Notes under the pieces: model-generated
The model's input: only the letters and a program-made list of their open reading frames with translations
Told to the model about the DNA's origin: nothing
Databases searched by the model: none
Translations under genes and position numbers: made by a program
Part shown: in pieces, positions 7,115 through 17,440 of the stretch
How the letters are laid out: each line of letters begins with the position of its first letter
How positions within the stretch are numbered: the stretch's first letter is position 1
From: Rhodopirellula halodulae
Lineage (GTDB): Bacteria; Planctomycetota; Planctomycetia; Pirellulales; Pirellulaceae
Direction: 5' to 3'
DNA: 64,000 bases
Assembly: GCF_020966775.1 (NCBI RefSeq)
Contig: NZ_JAJKFV010000029.1
Coordinates: 365,001 to 429,000, forward strand

Positions 7115-9967
7115 TCATTTTACGACGAGGTTGACCATGCGGCCGGGGATGGCGATGGTCTTCACGACTTTCTTATCACCGATCGCGTTCTGGACCGCGG
7201 AATCCGCCAAGGCCGCTTCGCCCATCTCGTCCGGTTTCGCTTCGGGTGACAACGAAATCTTCGCCTTCACCTTGCCGTTGATCTGCACCGGGATCTCGAT
7301 GCTGGACTGCACCAAGGCGGCTTCGTCCCATTGCGGCCAAGGCTGCAGCGAAATTGACTCGTCGTGCCCCAGTTGCTTCCACAACTCTTCGCACAAGTGC
7401 GGTGCGTACGGAGCCAACAAAATCAAAAACGATTCCATCGCTTCGCGCGGGCGAGTCTCGCACCGGGTGAAGTGGTTGGTGAACTCCATCATCTTCGCGA
7501 TCGCGGTGTTAAAGCTCATCGCTTCGTTGTCTTCAGTCACCTTGCGGATCGTTTGGTGCAGCACGCGGCGTTGTTCTTCGTCACATGGCGTGTCGACGAC
7601 GGCGGCGGACAACTTCAGGTCGTCCTCGGGTTCGTCGATGATCATCCGCCAAACGCGATCCAAGAAACTCCGCACACCGCCAACACCATTCATGGCCCAA
7701 GGCTTGGTGGCTTCCAGTGGCCCCATGAACATCTCGTACAAACGAAGCGAGTCCGCACCGTAATCGCGAACGACGAAGTCTGGGTTGACCACGTTGCCGC
7801 GGCTCTTGCTCATCTTGAAAGCGCGGCTGTCGACCTTGATCGAAGCGTCGGACTTCAAGACAAACCCTTCGCCCTTTTTGACGACGTCGTCCTCCGCCAA
7901 AGCGACGGTTTCGACGGGTTCGCCCGTGGACTTCGTCACGCGGTTTCCTTCGGCGTCCTTTTTGACGTTCTTGGTCGAGACATGTTTGCCGGAGGGATCA
8001 ACGAAGCTGGTGAATTCAACTTCGCCCAAGATCATGCCTTGGTTGACCAGTTTGCGGAACGGTTCGGGGCAGGTCACGTGCCCGCGGTCGTACAGGACCT
8101 TGTGCCAAAACCGTGAATACAACAGGTGCAACACCGCGTGCTCCGCGCCACCGACGTACAAGTCGACGGGCATCCAATCCTTTTCCTTTTGCGGATCGAT
8201 CAACGCGTCGTTGTTCTTGGGATCGATGTAACGCAAGTAGTACCAGCACGAACCGGCCCACTGAGGCATCGTGTTGGTTTCGCGGCGATAGCGTTTGCCG
8301 TCGATTTCAACAATCAACCAATCGTCGTCGGCTTTCGCGAGCGGTGGTTCGGGACGACCGTGCGGTTTGAAATCCGCCAGCTCTGGCAAGGTGACTGGCA
8401 ATTGATCGTCGGGAACCAAACGACGAATGCCTGTCGGATTTCCTTCCGCGTCGATCTCATGCAAGATCGGGAAAGGCTCGCCCCAAAAACGCTGTCGGCT
8501 GAACAGCCAATCACGAAGCTTGTAGTTGACGGCTTCTCGGGCCAAGCCTTGTTCGGCCAGCGACTTGGTGAGCGCAGCTTTGACCTCCGCGGTTGTCTTG
8601 CCATCAAAGTCGCCGCTGTTGATCGCTTGGCCTTCGGCGACGAAGCAAACCTTGCCGGCCAAGATTTCGTCGCGCTGTTCGTGGTCCGCGGGCGGATCGA
8701 CCACCGGGATCACGGGCAAGTCAAACGCCACCGCGAACTCGAAGTCACGCTCGTCGTGCGCGGGCACCGCCATGATGGCTCCGGTGCCGTAACCCGCCAA
8801 CACATAGTCCGCGACCCAGATTGGGATGCTGCGTCCGTCGGCTGGATTGATCGCATGCGATCCGGTGAAGACGCCGGTCTTGGCTCGATCGCCATCGGTG
8901 CGTTCGCGGTCGCTTTTGAACGATGCCTTTTCTCGATAGGCATCGACCTCCGCCTTCTGCTCCGGTTTGACTAGCACATCGATCAATGGATGCTCAGGCG
9001 ACACCACCATGTAGGTCGCGCCGAACAAGGTATCCGGACGCGTGGTGTAAACCCGCAAGCAATCCTTGTCCGGTTCGGCCGGGAAGCCTTCCGCTTCACG
9101 AGCACGTTTGAAAGCGACAAACGGTCCGGTGTCGTCACCTACTGCACCACGTTGCAAGTAGAAGTCGACTTCGGCACCGGTGCTGCGACCGATCCAATCC
9201 GATTGCAATTTCTTGATGCCGGTTGGCCAATCCAGCTCGTCCAGGCCTTCCAACAAACGTTCGGCGTAGTCCGTGATTCGCAACATCCACTGTCGCAGCG
9301 GGATGCGTTTGACCGGGTGGCCGCCAACTTCGCTCTTGCCGTCGACGACTTCTTCGTTGGCCAACACCGTTCCCAGATTGGGGCACCAATTGACCAACGC
9401 GTCATCCAAGTAAGCCAAACGCTTCGAGTCACGGAACTGCTCGATGGCCAGTTCGCCTTCGGCCGTGACTTCCTGTGGAATGGGCAACTCCGAAATTGGA
9501 CGCCCCTTTTGTTGTTTGGCATCAAACCAAGTGTCATACAGAACGCCAAAGATCCACTGCGTCCATCGGAAGTAGTCTTCGTCGGTTGTCGCCAACACGC
9601 GGTCCCAGTCGTAACTGAAACCCAACATCTTCAATTGGCGGGTGAAGTTATCGATGTTGCGTTGCGTTTGAATACGAGGGTGCTCACCCGTTTTGATTGC
9701 GTGTTCTTCCGCGGGCAATCCAAAGGCGTCAAAACCCATCGGGTGCAACACCGACTCACCGCGAGCCCGTGCGAATCGCGAAACGATGTCGGTCGCTGTG
9801 TAGCCCTCCGGGTGCCCGACGTGCAGACCATCGCCGCTGGGGTAGGGAAACATGTCCAAGACATAGCGTTTCTTTTCACCGACTTTTTCGGGCGTGGCGA
9901 AAGTGTGATGCTCGTCCCAGTAAGCTTGCCAGCGAGGTTCGATTTCGTTGGGGTTGTAGCGGACCAT
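7115..9967 (-). CDS. leuS: Leucyl-tRNA synthetase
   Basis: This enzyme charges tRNA-Leu in the cytoplasm. It is a class I synthetase of 950 aa, longer than the about 860 aa of Escherichia coli. The HIGH signature is HVGH at residues 49-52 and the KMSKS loop is at 718-722 (KMSKSRGN). A CP1 editing domain with the [11 protein letters not shown] threonine-rich motif lies between them. Just before KMSKS is an extra charged segment of about 70 residues ([13 protein letters not shown] onward, rich in Lys/Glu/Asp), which accounts for much of the added length. The C-terminal anticodon-binding and LeuRS C-domains are present ([14 protein letters not shown]). The gene is monocistronic and ends against the repeat array. 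Confidence 0.98.
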   Translation of the reverse strand: MVRYNPNEIEPRWQAYWDEHHTFATPEKVGEKKRYVLDMFPYPSGDGLHVGHPEGYTATDIVSRFARARGESVLHPMGFDAFGLPAEEHAIKTGEHPRIQTQRNIDNFTRQLKMLGFSYDWDRVLATTDEDYFRWTQWIFGVLYDTWFDAKQQKGRPISELPIPQEVTAEGELAIEQFRDSKRLAYLDDALVNWCPNLGTVLANEEVVDGKSEVGGHPVKRIPLRQWMLRITDYAERLLEGLDELDWPTGIKKLQSDWIGRSTGAEVDFYLQRGAVGDDTGPFVAFKRAREAEGFPAEPDKDCLRVYTTRPDTLFGATYMVVSPEHPLIDVLVKPEQKAEVDAYREKASFKSDRERTDGDRAKTGVFTGSHAINPADGRSIPIWVADYVLAGYGTGAIMAVPAHDERDFEFAVAFDLPVIPVVDPPADHEQRDEILAGKVCFVAEGQAINSGDFDGKTTAEVKAALTKSLAEQGLAREAVNYKLRDWLFSRQRFWGEPFPILHEIDAEGNPTGIRRLVPDDQLPVTLPELADFKPHGRPEPPLAKADDDWLIVEIDGKRYRRETNTMPQWAGSCWYYLRYIDPKNNDALIDPQKEKDWMPVDLYVGGAEHAVLHLLYSRFWHKVLYDRGHVTCPEPFRKLVNQGMILGEVEFTSFVDPSGKHVSTKNVKKDAEGNRVTKSTGEPVETVALAEDDVVKKGEGFVLKSDASIKVDSRAFKMSKSRGNVVNPDFVVRDYGADSLRLYEMFMGPLEATKPWAMNGVGGVRSFLDRVWRMIIDEPEDDLKLSAAVVDTPCDEEQRRVLHQTIRKVTEDNEAMSFNTAIAKMMEFTNHFTRCETRPREAMESFLILLAPYAPHLCEELWKQLGHDESISLQPWPQWDEAALVQSSIEIPVQINGKVKAKISLSPEAKPDEMGEAALADSAVQNAIGDKKVVKTIAIPGRMVNLVVK

Positions 9968-10186
9968 GTCGTCTTAACGATGCGGGGAAGGGGAGGGCAG
10001 GGCGGGGCAGGGCACCCGGCAAAAAGAATGACCGCTCCGCGCCCAAACAGGTTCCCTCAGGGGGCGATTTCGGGCAAGCGGGCTGGTGCAAGACGGCGTG
10101 GAAGCTTTGGCGTGAAGTCACGCACGGTTTGGTAGCACGCGTCCTCAATGCATCGCGGGCCGCACTTGCAAAGACGGCGGAACGCC

Positions 10187-11086
10187 CTAGAAAGCACCCA
10201 TGACGCGGGCTGCAACGACCACGGTCGCCACCGCAATCACGCCGGATCCTGCCAGACGCCTCGCCCACACGCCCGTGGGTTGCCGTACCGCAACCCATTC
10301 CGTTCGAAAGGCCATCTCGGCCCAGTCGGATGTCGATTCGGAGCGTTCGATGTTGTCGCCGGAATCGAAGCCCAACGAAGCTGGTTTCAATTGTCGAGCG
10401 GGGAAAGCGTCTGCCCAAAGCCAACCGGAGATTGCCACGGCCAGCCCGATCCCAGTCGCCCAGTACCATGCGCGAGACGGCCAGGAGATCGGAAGCGGTT
10501 CGACTCGGATGGACTGAGCGAACAATTCGATCCGTTCACGGTTCGCTTGCTCGTAACCTTCCAACCACTCGTTGGTTCGTTGTTTCTCTGCCGCCCAAAA
10601 ATCGGCCCAAGCTGCTCGTTTCGGAGAAGCCTGCTTGGAATGACTCGCGAATTTCACCGGTGAGGCTGCGTCTTGGTCCGTCATGTCGCCGCGTGCCGTC
10701 GTGTCGCCGCGAGATTGTTCGGCGGTCGCATAGAACTCGGCCACTTCGCTTCGCCACCGGACCCAGCCGACGTTGGCGGACGCCTTGGGTTGCTGAGCCT
10801 GCATCAACCGTTGGCGAAAGCCTTCCAGGTTGTCCTTCGCCATCACTCGCTGCGACCACGTGGCGGTCGCAGTGTCTTTCGCGTTTCCGGTCGCTGCCTG
10901 AGAACTCGCAGCCCGAGAAACGTTCGTTTGTGGAAACTCAACGCGGAGCTGGGTGGGGCGAGGCGGCCAGATCGCCATCACCAATGTGAAACTGGCGACG
11001 GACGTCATCACGATGCCTGCCCAAGGCGAGATTCCCCCGGCGGAATTGCGTGTTAGGATCTTCAAAGCAGCGAATTTGCCAAACAC
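10187..11086 (-). CDS. Unknown membrane protein
   Basis: A 299-aa protein that I do not recognise. It has three likely membrane segments: near residues 22-40 (after a short basic N-terminus), 207-226 (WYWATGIGLAVAISGWLW) and a C-terminal one at about 278-296. Between the first and second is a long hydrophilic, Gln/Ala-rich stretch with helical character (residues 45-200), probably on one face of the membrane. No catalytic motif is visible. It is transcribed divergently from trpF, with a 128-bp shared upstream region. A GC-rich stretch of about 220 bp without genes separates its stop from leuS. Confidence 0.6.
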   Translation of the reverse strand: MFGKFAALKILTRNSAGGISPWAGIVMTSVASFTLVMAIWPPRPTQLRVEFPQTNVSRAASSQAATGNAKDTATATWSQRVMAKDNLEGFRQRLMQAQQPKASANVGWVRWRSEVAEFYATAEQSRGDTTARGDMTDQDAASPVKFASHSKQASPKRAAWADFWAAEKQRTNEWLEGYEQANRERIELFAQSIRVEPLPISWPSRAWYWATGIGLAVAISGWLWADAFPARQLKPASLGFDSGDNIERSESTSDWAEMAFRTEWVAVRQPTGVWARRLAGSGVIAVATVVVAARVMGAF

Positions 11087-11214
11087 GGAACGTTGCCATC
11101 AAAAGACGAAGCGATGAGACGTGCCGTCCCTTCGCACTCACTCTGTGCCGTCGGAACCGCCTCCTGTTTCATCGGCGGGTTCCGCTTCGGTGATCCAGGA
11201 AACCTGAAACGATT

Positions 11215-11997
11215 GTGCCAACCTTGTCAGCCAGCGAACCGTTCCCAGACCCCACTGGCGATTCAATTTCTTCCGGTGGTGATCTGCCGTTCCGGATCAA
11301 AATCTGCGGCGTTCGCACGGTGGATGATGTCCGGAATGTGAGCCAGGCCGGGGCGGACGCGATCGGTTTGAACTTTTACTCTCCCAGCGTTCGCAGTCTC
11401 CAGCCCGATTCGGAGTCCACCGAATCGATCAATGAAATGGCTCGAAAAGTCGGGCTGACGCGGGTTGGTTTGTTCGTCAATCACGAGCTGGCTGAGGTAT
11501 CGCGTGTGGCTTCGCGATTGCATTTGGATTGGGTCCAGTTGCACGGTGACGAAACGGTCGATGCTGCTGCTTCCCTGATTCAGTCCGGGCATCGCGTGCT
11601 GCGAGCCATTCGATTGCCGCGAGGGGGACTGTCGCCGTCGCAGATCGACCAGCGAATCGGCAAGTGGTCGGAGTTGCCGGTGACCCTGTTGTTGGACGCC
11701 GATGCGGGGGCGGCGTTTGGCGGTGGCGGGATGCCGCTGGATTGGCCGTGTATCCGCAAGTGGGCGAAGCGACGATCGCAAGATGCTGCCGCATGGGTGC
11801 TGGCAGGCGGTCTGACATCGGAAAATGTGGCTGAAGCCATCGTCTGCAGTGGTGCGCGAAGCGTGGATGTGGCCAGCGGTGTCGAGCAGCCCAAGGGCAC
11901 CAAGAACGCCGCGAGAATCCGTCAATTCGTTGCAGCCGTTCGGTTGGGATTCCAGGGGCCCAATGATGCGGCGGGAATTGAAACGACTGGGCGTTGA
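11215..11997 (+). CDS. trpF: Phosphoribosylanthranilate isomerase
   Basis: This enzyme catalyses the Amadori rearrangement of phosphoribosylanthranilate to CdRP in tryptophan biosynthesis. It is a TIM-barrel protein of 260 aa. The family motif KICGVRTVDD follows a 24-residue N-terminal extension, with the catalytic Cys in KICG. LHGDE and the phosphate-binding AGGLTSENV motif are in the expected order, and the catalytic Asp is in LLLDADAGAAFGGGG. The start is a GTG at 11215; no ATG is available before the first beta strand. Other trp genes are not nearby, as is common when trp genes are dispersed. There is a basic Asp/Gly tail after the barrel. A tRNA-Leu gene starts 51 bp downstream. Confidence 0.93.
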   Translation: MPTLSASEPFPDPTGDSISSGGDLPFRIKICGVRTVDDVRNVSQAGADAIGLNFYSPSVRSLQPDSESTESINEMARKVGLTRVGLFVNHELAEVSRVASRLHLDWVQLHGDETVDAAASLIQSGHRVLRAIRLPRGGLSPSQIDQRIGKWSELPVTLLLDADAGAAFGGGGMPLDWPCIRKWAKRRSQDAAAWVLAGGLTSENVAEAIVCSGARSVDVASGVEQPKGTKNAARIRQFVAAVRLGFQGPNDAAGIETTGR

Positions 11998-12048
11998 CGC
12001 GGGCCGGATTTGTGCCAAACTTGCCCGACCAGACACCCAATACAGCTC

Positions 12049-12133
<85 letters not shown>

Positions 12134-12141
12134 TCCGAATG

Positions 12142-12165
12142 ACCCCGTGATTCACGGGGTTTTTT
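12142..12165 (+). terminator. Intrinsic terminator after tRNA-Leu
   Basis: The stem is ACCCCGTGA/TTCACGGGGT with almost no loop, followed by a run of six T. It lies 9 bp past the tRNA 3' end and is the most typical rho-independent terminator on the plus strand here. Confidence 0.9.
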
Positions 12166-12297
12166 CATGCGCCGACGGAATTGGTCGCGAAGCATATGCC
12201 GTTTGGAATCAAATTTCGGCAAATAATATGTGTGGTTCGAGTCCCGCGAGAGTTGTGCCTCGGCGACTTTTTCGCTCTGAGCACGTCGGAGACGAAT

Positions 12298-14685
12298 TCA
12301 AGGACTCTCGGAGGGTGGGGTGTGGATGAGGCCGCCGAGGTTGGTGAGGAGTTGTCCGGTGTTGAAGTAGGTGGACTCGTTGATGGTGTCCGGGTCGAAG
12401 ATGGCTTGGGGGTCGTAGGATGGTCGACCTGCGAAATGCTTTCTGACCGCGGTTCGGTAGGCGGCTTTTTCGGGAACGTGCGGCCGGTGGGCTGGATCGC
12501 GAATCAAGCCAATCTTTTCAAACGGGACGCTGGGCAAGCTCGCCGTGTGGGCTCCCTCGGCGTAACGAAAGTCGAGTGAATTGGGGTCGCGGAACAAGTT
12601 CATGCTGATGTCGCGGTTGTCGTCCGTGTGGATGAACGGCACCTCACCCACATCTTTCACGCCTTGGTCTCCACTCGCGACGCGGTATTCAATGTTGCGG
12701 AAGTTGTTCGCAAAGCGGTTGCCCGTGAACTCGCAGTGGATCGGATAATACCGCATTTCTTCTTGGTTCATGATCTGGCGGAACAGTGGGAAACGACTGG
12801 CCCAGGGTTCCTGGTTCCATCCGTCCGGTCCGATTGCTTTCTCGACGCGGTACAGATAGTCGGCTTTGTCGCCGCGTTTGAGTTCGCCGGATTCGAACTT
12901 AGGCATTTGTTCGTATAGCTTCTTGGCGGCGGTCTGTGTGTTGTAGATGCCGATGTAGCCTTCGAGAAACAGATTGCGATTGACCCGGTGACCCGCGCCG
13001 CCATTGAGCAACACGGCGCGGTGGGCGGCTTTGTAAAAAATGTTTTCCTCGATGGTCTCGCCTTGGTCCAAGTCATCCGGGTAAATGCCGCCTCGCGGGT
13101 GCAGTTGCGGGATGCACATGAGGTGATGGATGAAGTTGTGGCGGATCACATTTCCCCAACTCCACATGGCCGCGCCGGAATAGATTGCTCCGCCGTCACC
13201 TTCTTCAAATCCGATGTTGAAGAACTCGTTGCGTTCGATCAGGTGATCGCAGTCGCCAAATGTCATCAATTGACCAGGTGCGTTGTGCAACAGGTTGTGA
13301 CGAAACACATTGCCAACGCCACGCAGTCGCACCGCGCCGTAGTAGTCGCTGGCGTTGACCTGAGTGAAGTGACAGTTGATGGCAAAGTTATTGGCCGGTT
13401 CAAGTGTCTTCAGATCACCGCCGCTGAGCGTCAAATGATTCACGACGTCGTAGATGTCGCACGAACGCAAGCCGCATCGTTTGCCTCCGGTGATCACGAC
13501 TCCGGGACGAGACGAATTGCGGATCGTGCAACCAGCCAGGACCACGTTGTTACCCGAGGCGATCTCGATCGATGCGACTCCTTTGCCCACGCCTTCGACA
13601 AGGATTCCTTCCACCAAAACGTTGGACGCACCGTCAAAGCGAAGCGGCCCCGGTCCTCCGTGAACACTGAGGATCGAATCAGCGGTGAGCTCAGCCCCGG
13701 GGATGAAATAGAGAACGCTTTGTTTCGGGTCAAAGTAGAATTCGCCGGGCGAGTCCAGTTCGCAAAGCAGATTGCTGATGATGAAGCGACGCGGCACCTT
13801 GGCGACGTTGCGAACGCCATATCGCGAATCGTTGGCGAGTTGCACGACCGAGTCGTTCACTGATGCGACCGGGTGCGATTGTCGATACCAGTCGTAGGCG
13901 AGGTAGCCGGTGACCTTTGCGCGTCCGCCGTTTTGCATCTCACGCGTCCAAGCCGAAACGTCTTTTTCGCGGACAGTGAATCGACCTCCAATCGGATTGT
14001 CGAGGGACCATTTGGGACGTGAGCCCGGGGTTCGACCCGCTGCGTAGACCGCTCCCTCGCTGAGAATTTTGTCGATGTATGCAAAGCCAACGTTTGGGTA
14101 ACGTGCTCGAGTCATGAAGTGTCCGTCGACGCTGCAGCTCGCCGAATCAGGCCGGAGTGCGTTGCGAAATCGTTCGTTCGAGATCGGCAACGCGTAGACA
14201 CGTTGTGACCTCGCAGCAGGGATCCGCTCCATCATCTCGGGAGCATCGATGGCTTTGGCGTCCGCGAGCGGCAGGTTGAGTCCTGAATCGAACACCGGCA
14301 ATTCGCCATCGACGGCGCGCAGTGTGATCGGATCGTCGGGGGTTCCCGCGAATCGTTGATCGAAGGTGACCGTTTCGGTGGTTGAGTAGCGGCCGCCGGA
14401 AATCCAAACGGTGATGGGCTCTTTTCCCGGGCCGGGTTGGCTGGCGAGCACCGCGTCGGCGACCGCGGCGAGCGTTTTCATTGGAGCGTCCGCGGTGCCG
14501 GAATTTCGGTCGTCACCGTCGGGGCTGAGATAGATCTCGGCTGCTCGCACCTGATGCGCGACGCCAACTTCGAACACATCGTCCGCGAAAGCACACAAGC
14601 CGAAGACGCATGCGAGCAGCAGCGAACGAGAGAGTGTCGGAACCGGCATCGAGCCGTTTGCGCTGGTGGTTTCCGGTTCCATCAC
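12298..14685 (-). CDS. Secreted right-handed parallel beta-helix protein
   Basis: A 795-aa exported protein. A cleavable signal is likely at residues 17-50, ending VRAAE. The mature part begins with the pattern IYLSPDGDDRNSGTADAP, common at the start of DUF1565/pectate-lyase-like helices, followed by PMKTLAAVADAV. Between about 330 and 600 are many short repeats of the N-x-F/I, R-N-x-F type (RHNLLHN, ERNEFFN, RHNFIHH, EENIFYK, NRNLFLE), the turns of a beta helix. Proteins of this type are polysaccharide lyases or glycosidases, so carbohydrate degradation is likely; the substrate is unknown. Its ATG overlaps the stop of the upstream phosphoesterase gene by 4 bp (ATGA), which indicates coupled translation. 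Confidence 0.8.
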   Translation of the reverse strand: MMEPETTSANGSMPVPTLSRSLLLACVFGLCAFADDVFEVGVAHQVRAAEIYLSPDGDDRNSGTADAPMKTLAAVADAVLASQPGPGKEPITVWISGGRYSTTETVTFDQRFAGTPDDPITLRAVDGELPVFDSGLNLPLADAKAIDAPEMMERIPAARSQRVYALPISNERFRNALRPDSASCSVDGHFMTRARYPNVGFAYIDKILSEGAVYAAGRTPGSRPKWSLDNPIGGRFTVREKDVSAWTREMQNGGRAKVTGYLAYDWYRQSHPVASVNDSVVQLANDSRYGVRNVAKVPRRFIISNLLCELDSPGEFYFDPKQSVLYFIPGAELTADSILSVHGGPGPLRFDGASNVLVEGILVEGVGKGVASIEIASGNNVVLAGCTIRNSSRPGVVITGGKRCGLRSCDIYDVVNHLTLSGGDLKTLEPANNFAINCHFTQVNASDYYGAVRLRGVGNVFRHNLLHNAPGQLMTFGDCDHLIERNEFFNIGFEEGDGGAIYSGAAMWSWGNVIRHNFIHHLMCIPQLHPRGGIYPDDLDQGETIEENIFYKAAHRAVLLNGGAGHRVNRNLFLEGYIGIYNTQTAAKKLYEQMPKFESGELKRGDKADYLYRVEKAIGPDGWNQEPWASRFPLFRQIMNQEEMRYYPIHCEFTGNRFANNFRNIEYRVASGDQGVKDVGEVPFIHTDDNRDISMNLFRDPNSLDFRYAEGAHTASLPSVPFEKIGLIRDPAHRPHVPEKAAYRTAVRKHFAGRPSYDPQAIFDPDTINESTYFNTGQLLTNLGGLIHTPPSESP

Positions 14686-15641
14686 CGAGCGAACTGTTGC
14701 TGCATCGTGTCCAGGAATTTTTGAAGCTGGTCGGCGGGCAATTGATTGATCCCCGCAGCAGCTTTGCGGCCTCCACCCGTTGGGAATTGGCGGACCAATT
14801 CATCGGCACCGGTCTTGGTTGCCAGTGGTGCTCGGACGCTGACCAAGTACTCCCCCGACGGAAGTTCGCTCAGCAGCGCGTGGGCTCGTTCAGGATTTTC
14901 GCGAGCCAATTGGTTGCTGTAGACGCCGCTGACTCGACGCGAAAAGGAATCGTTGGGGAATAGGAATGCGGCGCAAGACTCGGTGGCAAGTTTGGGCTCA
15001 ATCGAGGCAGCTCGCGTCATGTCGCTGTCGAAACCATCACGTAGCGTTTCGAACGTGGTGTCTGATGCGATGAATTCGAACGGGTCCGCGTAGGGTTGAA
15101 CTTTCCGATAGAGCTCATCCGGCGCGAAATACAGGTCGTCCAGCGTTCCGCCATAGCCGTTGTAGTTGAGCAAGGTTCCCAGTTGTTCGAGTTCAGCGAG
15201 CTGGTCATCATTCAGGCCAAGTGGTTCAGCGGCAGTTTTTGCCGCGTCATGCAGGTTGTCGCCGTACAGGGCGGTGACCGCCCAAGGCAGGAATTGACCA
15301 TCCAAATAGCGATTGACCAACAGACCGGTGCAGACATCGCCGGCGGTGTCGATGTGCGTGGACAAGAGCGACGATTCCGGAATGTCGCCGGCGAAGTGGT
15401 GATCGAAGTAGATGACCGGAACTTCGGCCGCGAGGACTCGTTTCAGTTCTTCGCGATTCTTGTCCAGTGAGATGTCCAGCACGGTGACCGAATCACCCGA
15501 GACCGCGGGGACTCGTTTGACAAGATTGATGTCGCGTTTGACACCCGTGACCAGCGTGCTTTCTTTGGGTTCGGCCAAGCGGAGTTGGTGAAGGGCACAG
15601 ATGCCGTCGGCATCACCATTGAAAACGTCGAAATGAGTCAC
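14682..15641 (-). CDS. DHH-family phosphoesterase
   Basis: A 319-aa cytoplasmic protein of the DHH superfamily (RecJ/NrnA/GdpP-like fold). The metal-binding motifs are visible in order: NGDADG at residues 8-13, DISLD at 56-60, DHH at 80-82, and a C-terminal DHHA1 motif TGGGRKAAAG near 287-296. Characterised relatives hydrolyse nano-RNA, pAp or cyclic dinucleotides; the sequence does not decide between these. The spacing between the DHH and DHHA1 parts is compact, closer to NrnA-like enzymes than to RecJ. The downstream gene, coupled by ATGA, encodes a secreted beta-helix protein, an unexpected partner for a nucleotide phosphatase. Confidence 0.8.
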   Translation of the reverse strand: MTHFDVFNGDADGICALHQLRLAEPKESTLVTGVKRDINLVKRVPAVSGDSVTVLDISLDKNREELKRVLAAEVPVIYFDHHFAGDIPESSLLSTHIDTAGDVCTGLLVNRYLDGQFLPWAVTALYGDNLHDAAKTAAEPLGLNDDQLAELEQLGTLLNYNGYGGTLDDLYFAPDELYRKVQPYADPFEFIASDTTFETLRDGFDSDMTRAASIEPKLATESCAAFLFPNDSFSRRVSGVYSNQLARENPERAHALLSELPSGEYLVSVRAPLATKTGADELVRQFPTGGGRKAAAGINQLPADQLQKFLDTMQQQFAR

Positions 15642-15789
15642 GCGAAACGCTCGTTAAATCAGAGGGAAGAATCGAGCACGATTCTAGTCCGCGTCGAGCT
15701 GAGCGAAATGGTTCGCACACGTCTGATGGAGCAAACGTTTGTAAGCACCGTGACTCGTCCGAAAATTGAAAGCCACCGGTTGTGGTGTC

Positions 15790-17286
15790 TCATTCGCTCA
15801 GCGGTGAGTACTCGAACGAGTGAACCGCAGCTTTGCCGGTTCCTTCCGCGTAGATCGCTGGACGAAGGTAAGAAAAGCTCCCCAGGACGTTGTGGTCATA
15901 GCCGGACAGCTCAAAGGTTCGGGAACACTTGGTCCAGTCTTCACCGTCCTCGCTGACGTATAAGTTGGCTGTCATGTTCGAGAGAGTCACGCGGAGGAAT
16001 CGAATTTTTTCGCCACGAACGCCTCGAAAGGACCGACGCGAATCGTTCAGTCGCATGATGACGCGATTGTTCTGCACGGCAACGCCGGCCAGTCGGGCTT
16101 CGGAGTACCAAATGGATAGACCGAGTTCGACGTCGGGATCTTGGTCACCAATTTCGATTCGAACGTCGTAGTTTTTCTCGGGCGGAATGACCTGCAAAGT
16201 TCGCATGCGTTCATCGGGGTTCTGGAAAACGAATTGTCCCTCGCCGACGTGATGCGCATTCAGAACGTGGGCACCCGTCATTTGCCACTGCAGGCCAAGT
16301 TCATGTGAATCGAAGGAGTCGTCCGCGAGCGTTCCATTGGTGTGATCGATGATCTCGGGTTCTACCTTCGGATCACGTTTCAAAACAAACCATCCGTCGT
16401 CGGTCCACTGGATGGATTCCAGCAAGGTGTGCCGGCCATGTGGCAAGGCGTCTTTTTTGTAGCCGTGATAAACGACGTACCAATTGCCGTCCGCGTCATC
16501 GATGATGGTGCCATGTCCTTTGCACCAATAGGTCTCGTTTCTGGACCAAGTGTGGACAACGGGATTGTGAGGGCTGTTTTCCCACGGCCCCAACGGGGAT
16601 CTCGACCGGGCGGATGTCACCATGTGGCTGGTAGCTGGTCCAGCGGTGCCGCCTTGGGCAGCCGTCATGTAGTAGTAGCCGTTGCGATAAGTCAGTTTGG
16701 GTGATTCCAGGCAAAAGCATTCGACTTCCCAATCGTCGGGGTACTGCCACCCAAAGTGCTTCTGCTGCGGGCCTCCCATCACCTTCAAGCCGTCTTTGGA
16801 CAACGGGACGACCTTGCCGTTGTGAAGGTAGAGGAATCGCTCGCCCTCCGGCGTAGCGATGTGGCCCGGATCGATCCCGGGCACATCCAGCTCGATTGGA
16901 TCGGACCAAGGACCGCGAGGGTTTTCGGCCGTGACCACAAAGTTTTTCCCGCTGGAAGGAAAGTAGAGGTAGAAGAGCCCATCATGATGAATCAACTCGG
17001 GGGCCCAAACTGTTCCCACATCGCGACCAAGCGCATTGGCGATGGGAGTCCAGTCGACCAAATTCGTGGAATGCCAGATCTTCAGTCCTGGATAAGTTCG
17101 ATAGGAACTGTGCGTCATGTAGAAGTCATTGCCGTCCCGCACGATGGTTGGGTCGGCGTGGTCGCCGCCAAGGATCACATGCAGCTTGTCGTCAGACGGT
17201 TGAGCGTGCAAATCAGAATGAATGGCCGGTAACAGACTGATATATAACAGCAACAGGGCGAGGATGATGAAGCGACCGCGAAACAT
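15790..17286 (-). CDS. Secreted glycoside hydrolase family 43 protein
   Basis: A 498-aa protein from the ATG at 17286, which places a classical signal peptide (residues 1-28, ending DLHAQ) at the N-terminus; a start 15 codons earlier is possible. The catalytic five-bladed propeller shows the family features: GGDHADPTIVRDG with the general-base Asp near the start, VWAPELIHHDGLFYLYF, the IDPGHI block, CLESPKL with the probable acid Glu, and YHGY. A C-terminal beta-sandwich (about 330-495) resembles the concanavalin-like DUF1349/GH43 C2 domain. Likely substrates are arabinan or xylan side chains. A 148-bp region without genes follows its stop. Confidence 0.88.
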   Translation of the reverse strand: MFRGRFIILALLLLYISLLPAIHSDLHAQPSDDKLHVILGGDHADPTIVRDGNDFYMTHSSYRTYPGLKIWHSTNLVDWTPIANALGRDVGTVWAPELIHHDGLFYLYFPSSGKNFVVTAENPRGPWSDPIELDVPGIDPGHIATPEGERFLYLHNGKVVPLSKDGLKVMGGPQQKHFGWQYPDDWEVECFCLESPKLTYRNGYYYMTAAQGGTAGPATSHMVTSARSRSPLGPWENSPHNPVVHTWSRNETYWCKGHGTIIDDADGNWYVVYHGYKKDALPHGRHTLLESIQWTDDGWFVLKRDPKVEPEIIDHTNGTLADDSFDSHELGLQWQMTGAHVLNAHHVGEGQFVFQNPDERMRTLQVIPPEKNYDVRIEIGDQDPDVELGLSIWYSEARLAGVAVQNNRVIMRLNDSRRSFRGVRGEKIRFLRVTLSNMTANLYVSEDGEDWTKCSRTFELSGYDHNVLGSFSYLRPAIYAEGTGKAAVHSFEYSPLSE

Positions 17287-17381
17287 AATGAAGCTGGTGG
17301 AATGCCGAGAATTTGTGTGAACGTACGACACTGTACTCGCGATGAAGCGTGAACCACAGCAAACGAAAGCCGTGCGGGCAT

Positions 17382-17420
17382 AAAAAAAGCCGGTGCGAAG
17401 TCAGGCAACTTCGCACCGGC
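17382..17420 (-). terminator. Intrinsic terminator of the large cytochrome/propeller gene
   Basis: A perfect 13-bp stem, GCCGGTGCGAAGT/ACTTCGCACCGGC, with a 6-nt loop. In the minus-strand direction it is followed by seven T. It begins 21 bp after the stop of the upstream minus-strand gene. Confidence 0.93.
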
Positions 17421-17440
17421 CAAATGAAATTTAAAAGGCT

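Noticed and set aside
8990-10135. A 381-codon open frame on the plus strand
   Set aside because: It is antisense to leuS, which is certain from its HVGH and KMSKS motifs.
12225-12260. A second tRNA gene after the terminator
   Set aside because: Only the T-loop-like sequence is present; the T stem does not pair and no acceptor or anticodon arm can be formed.
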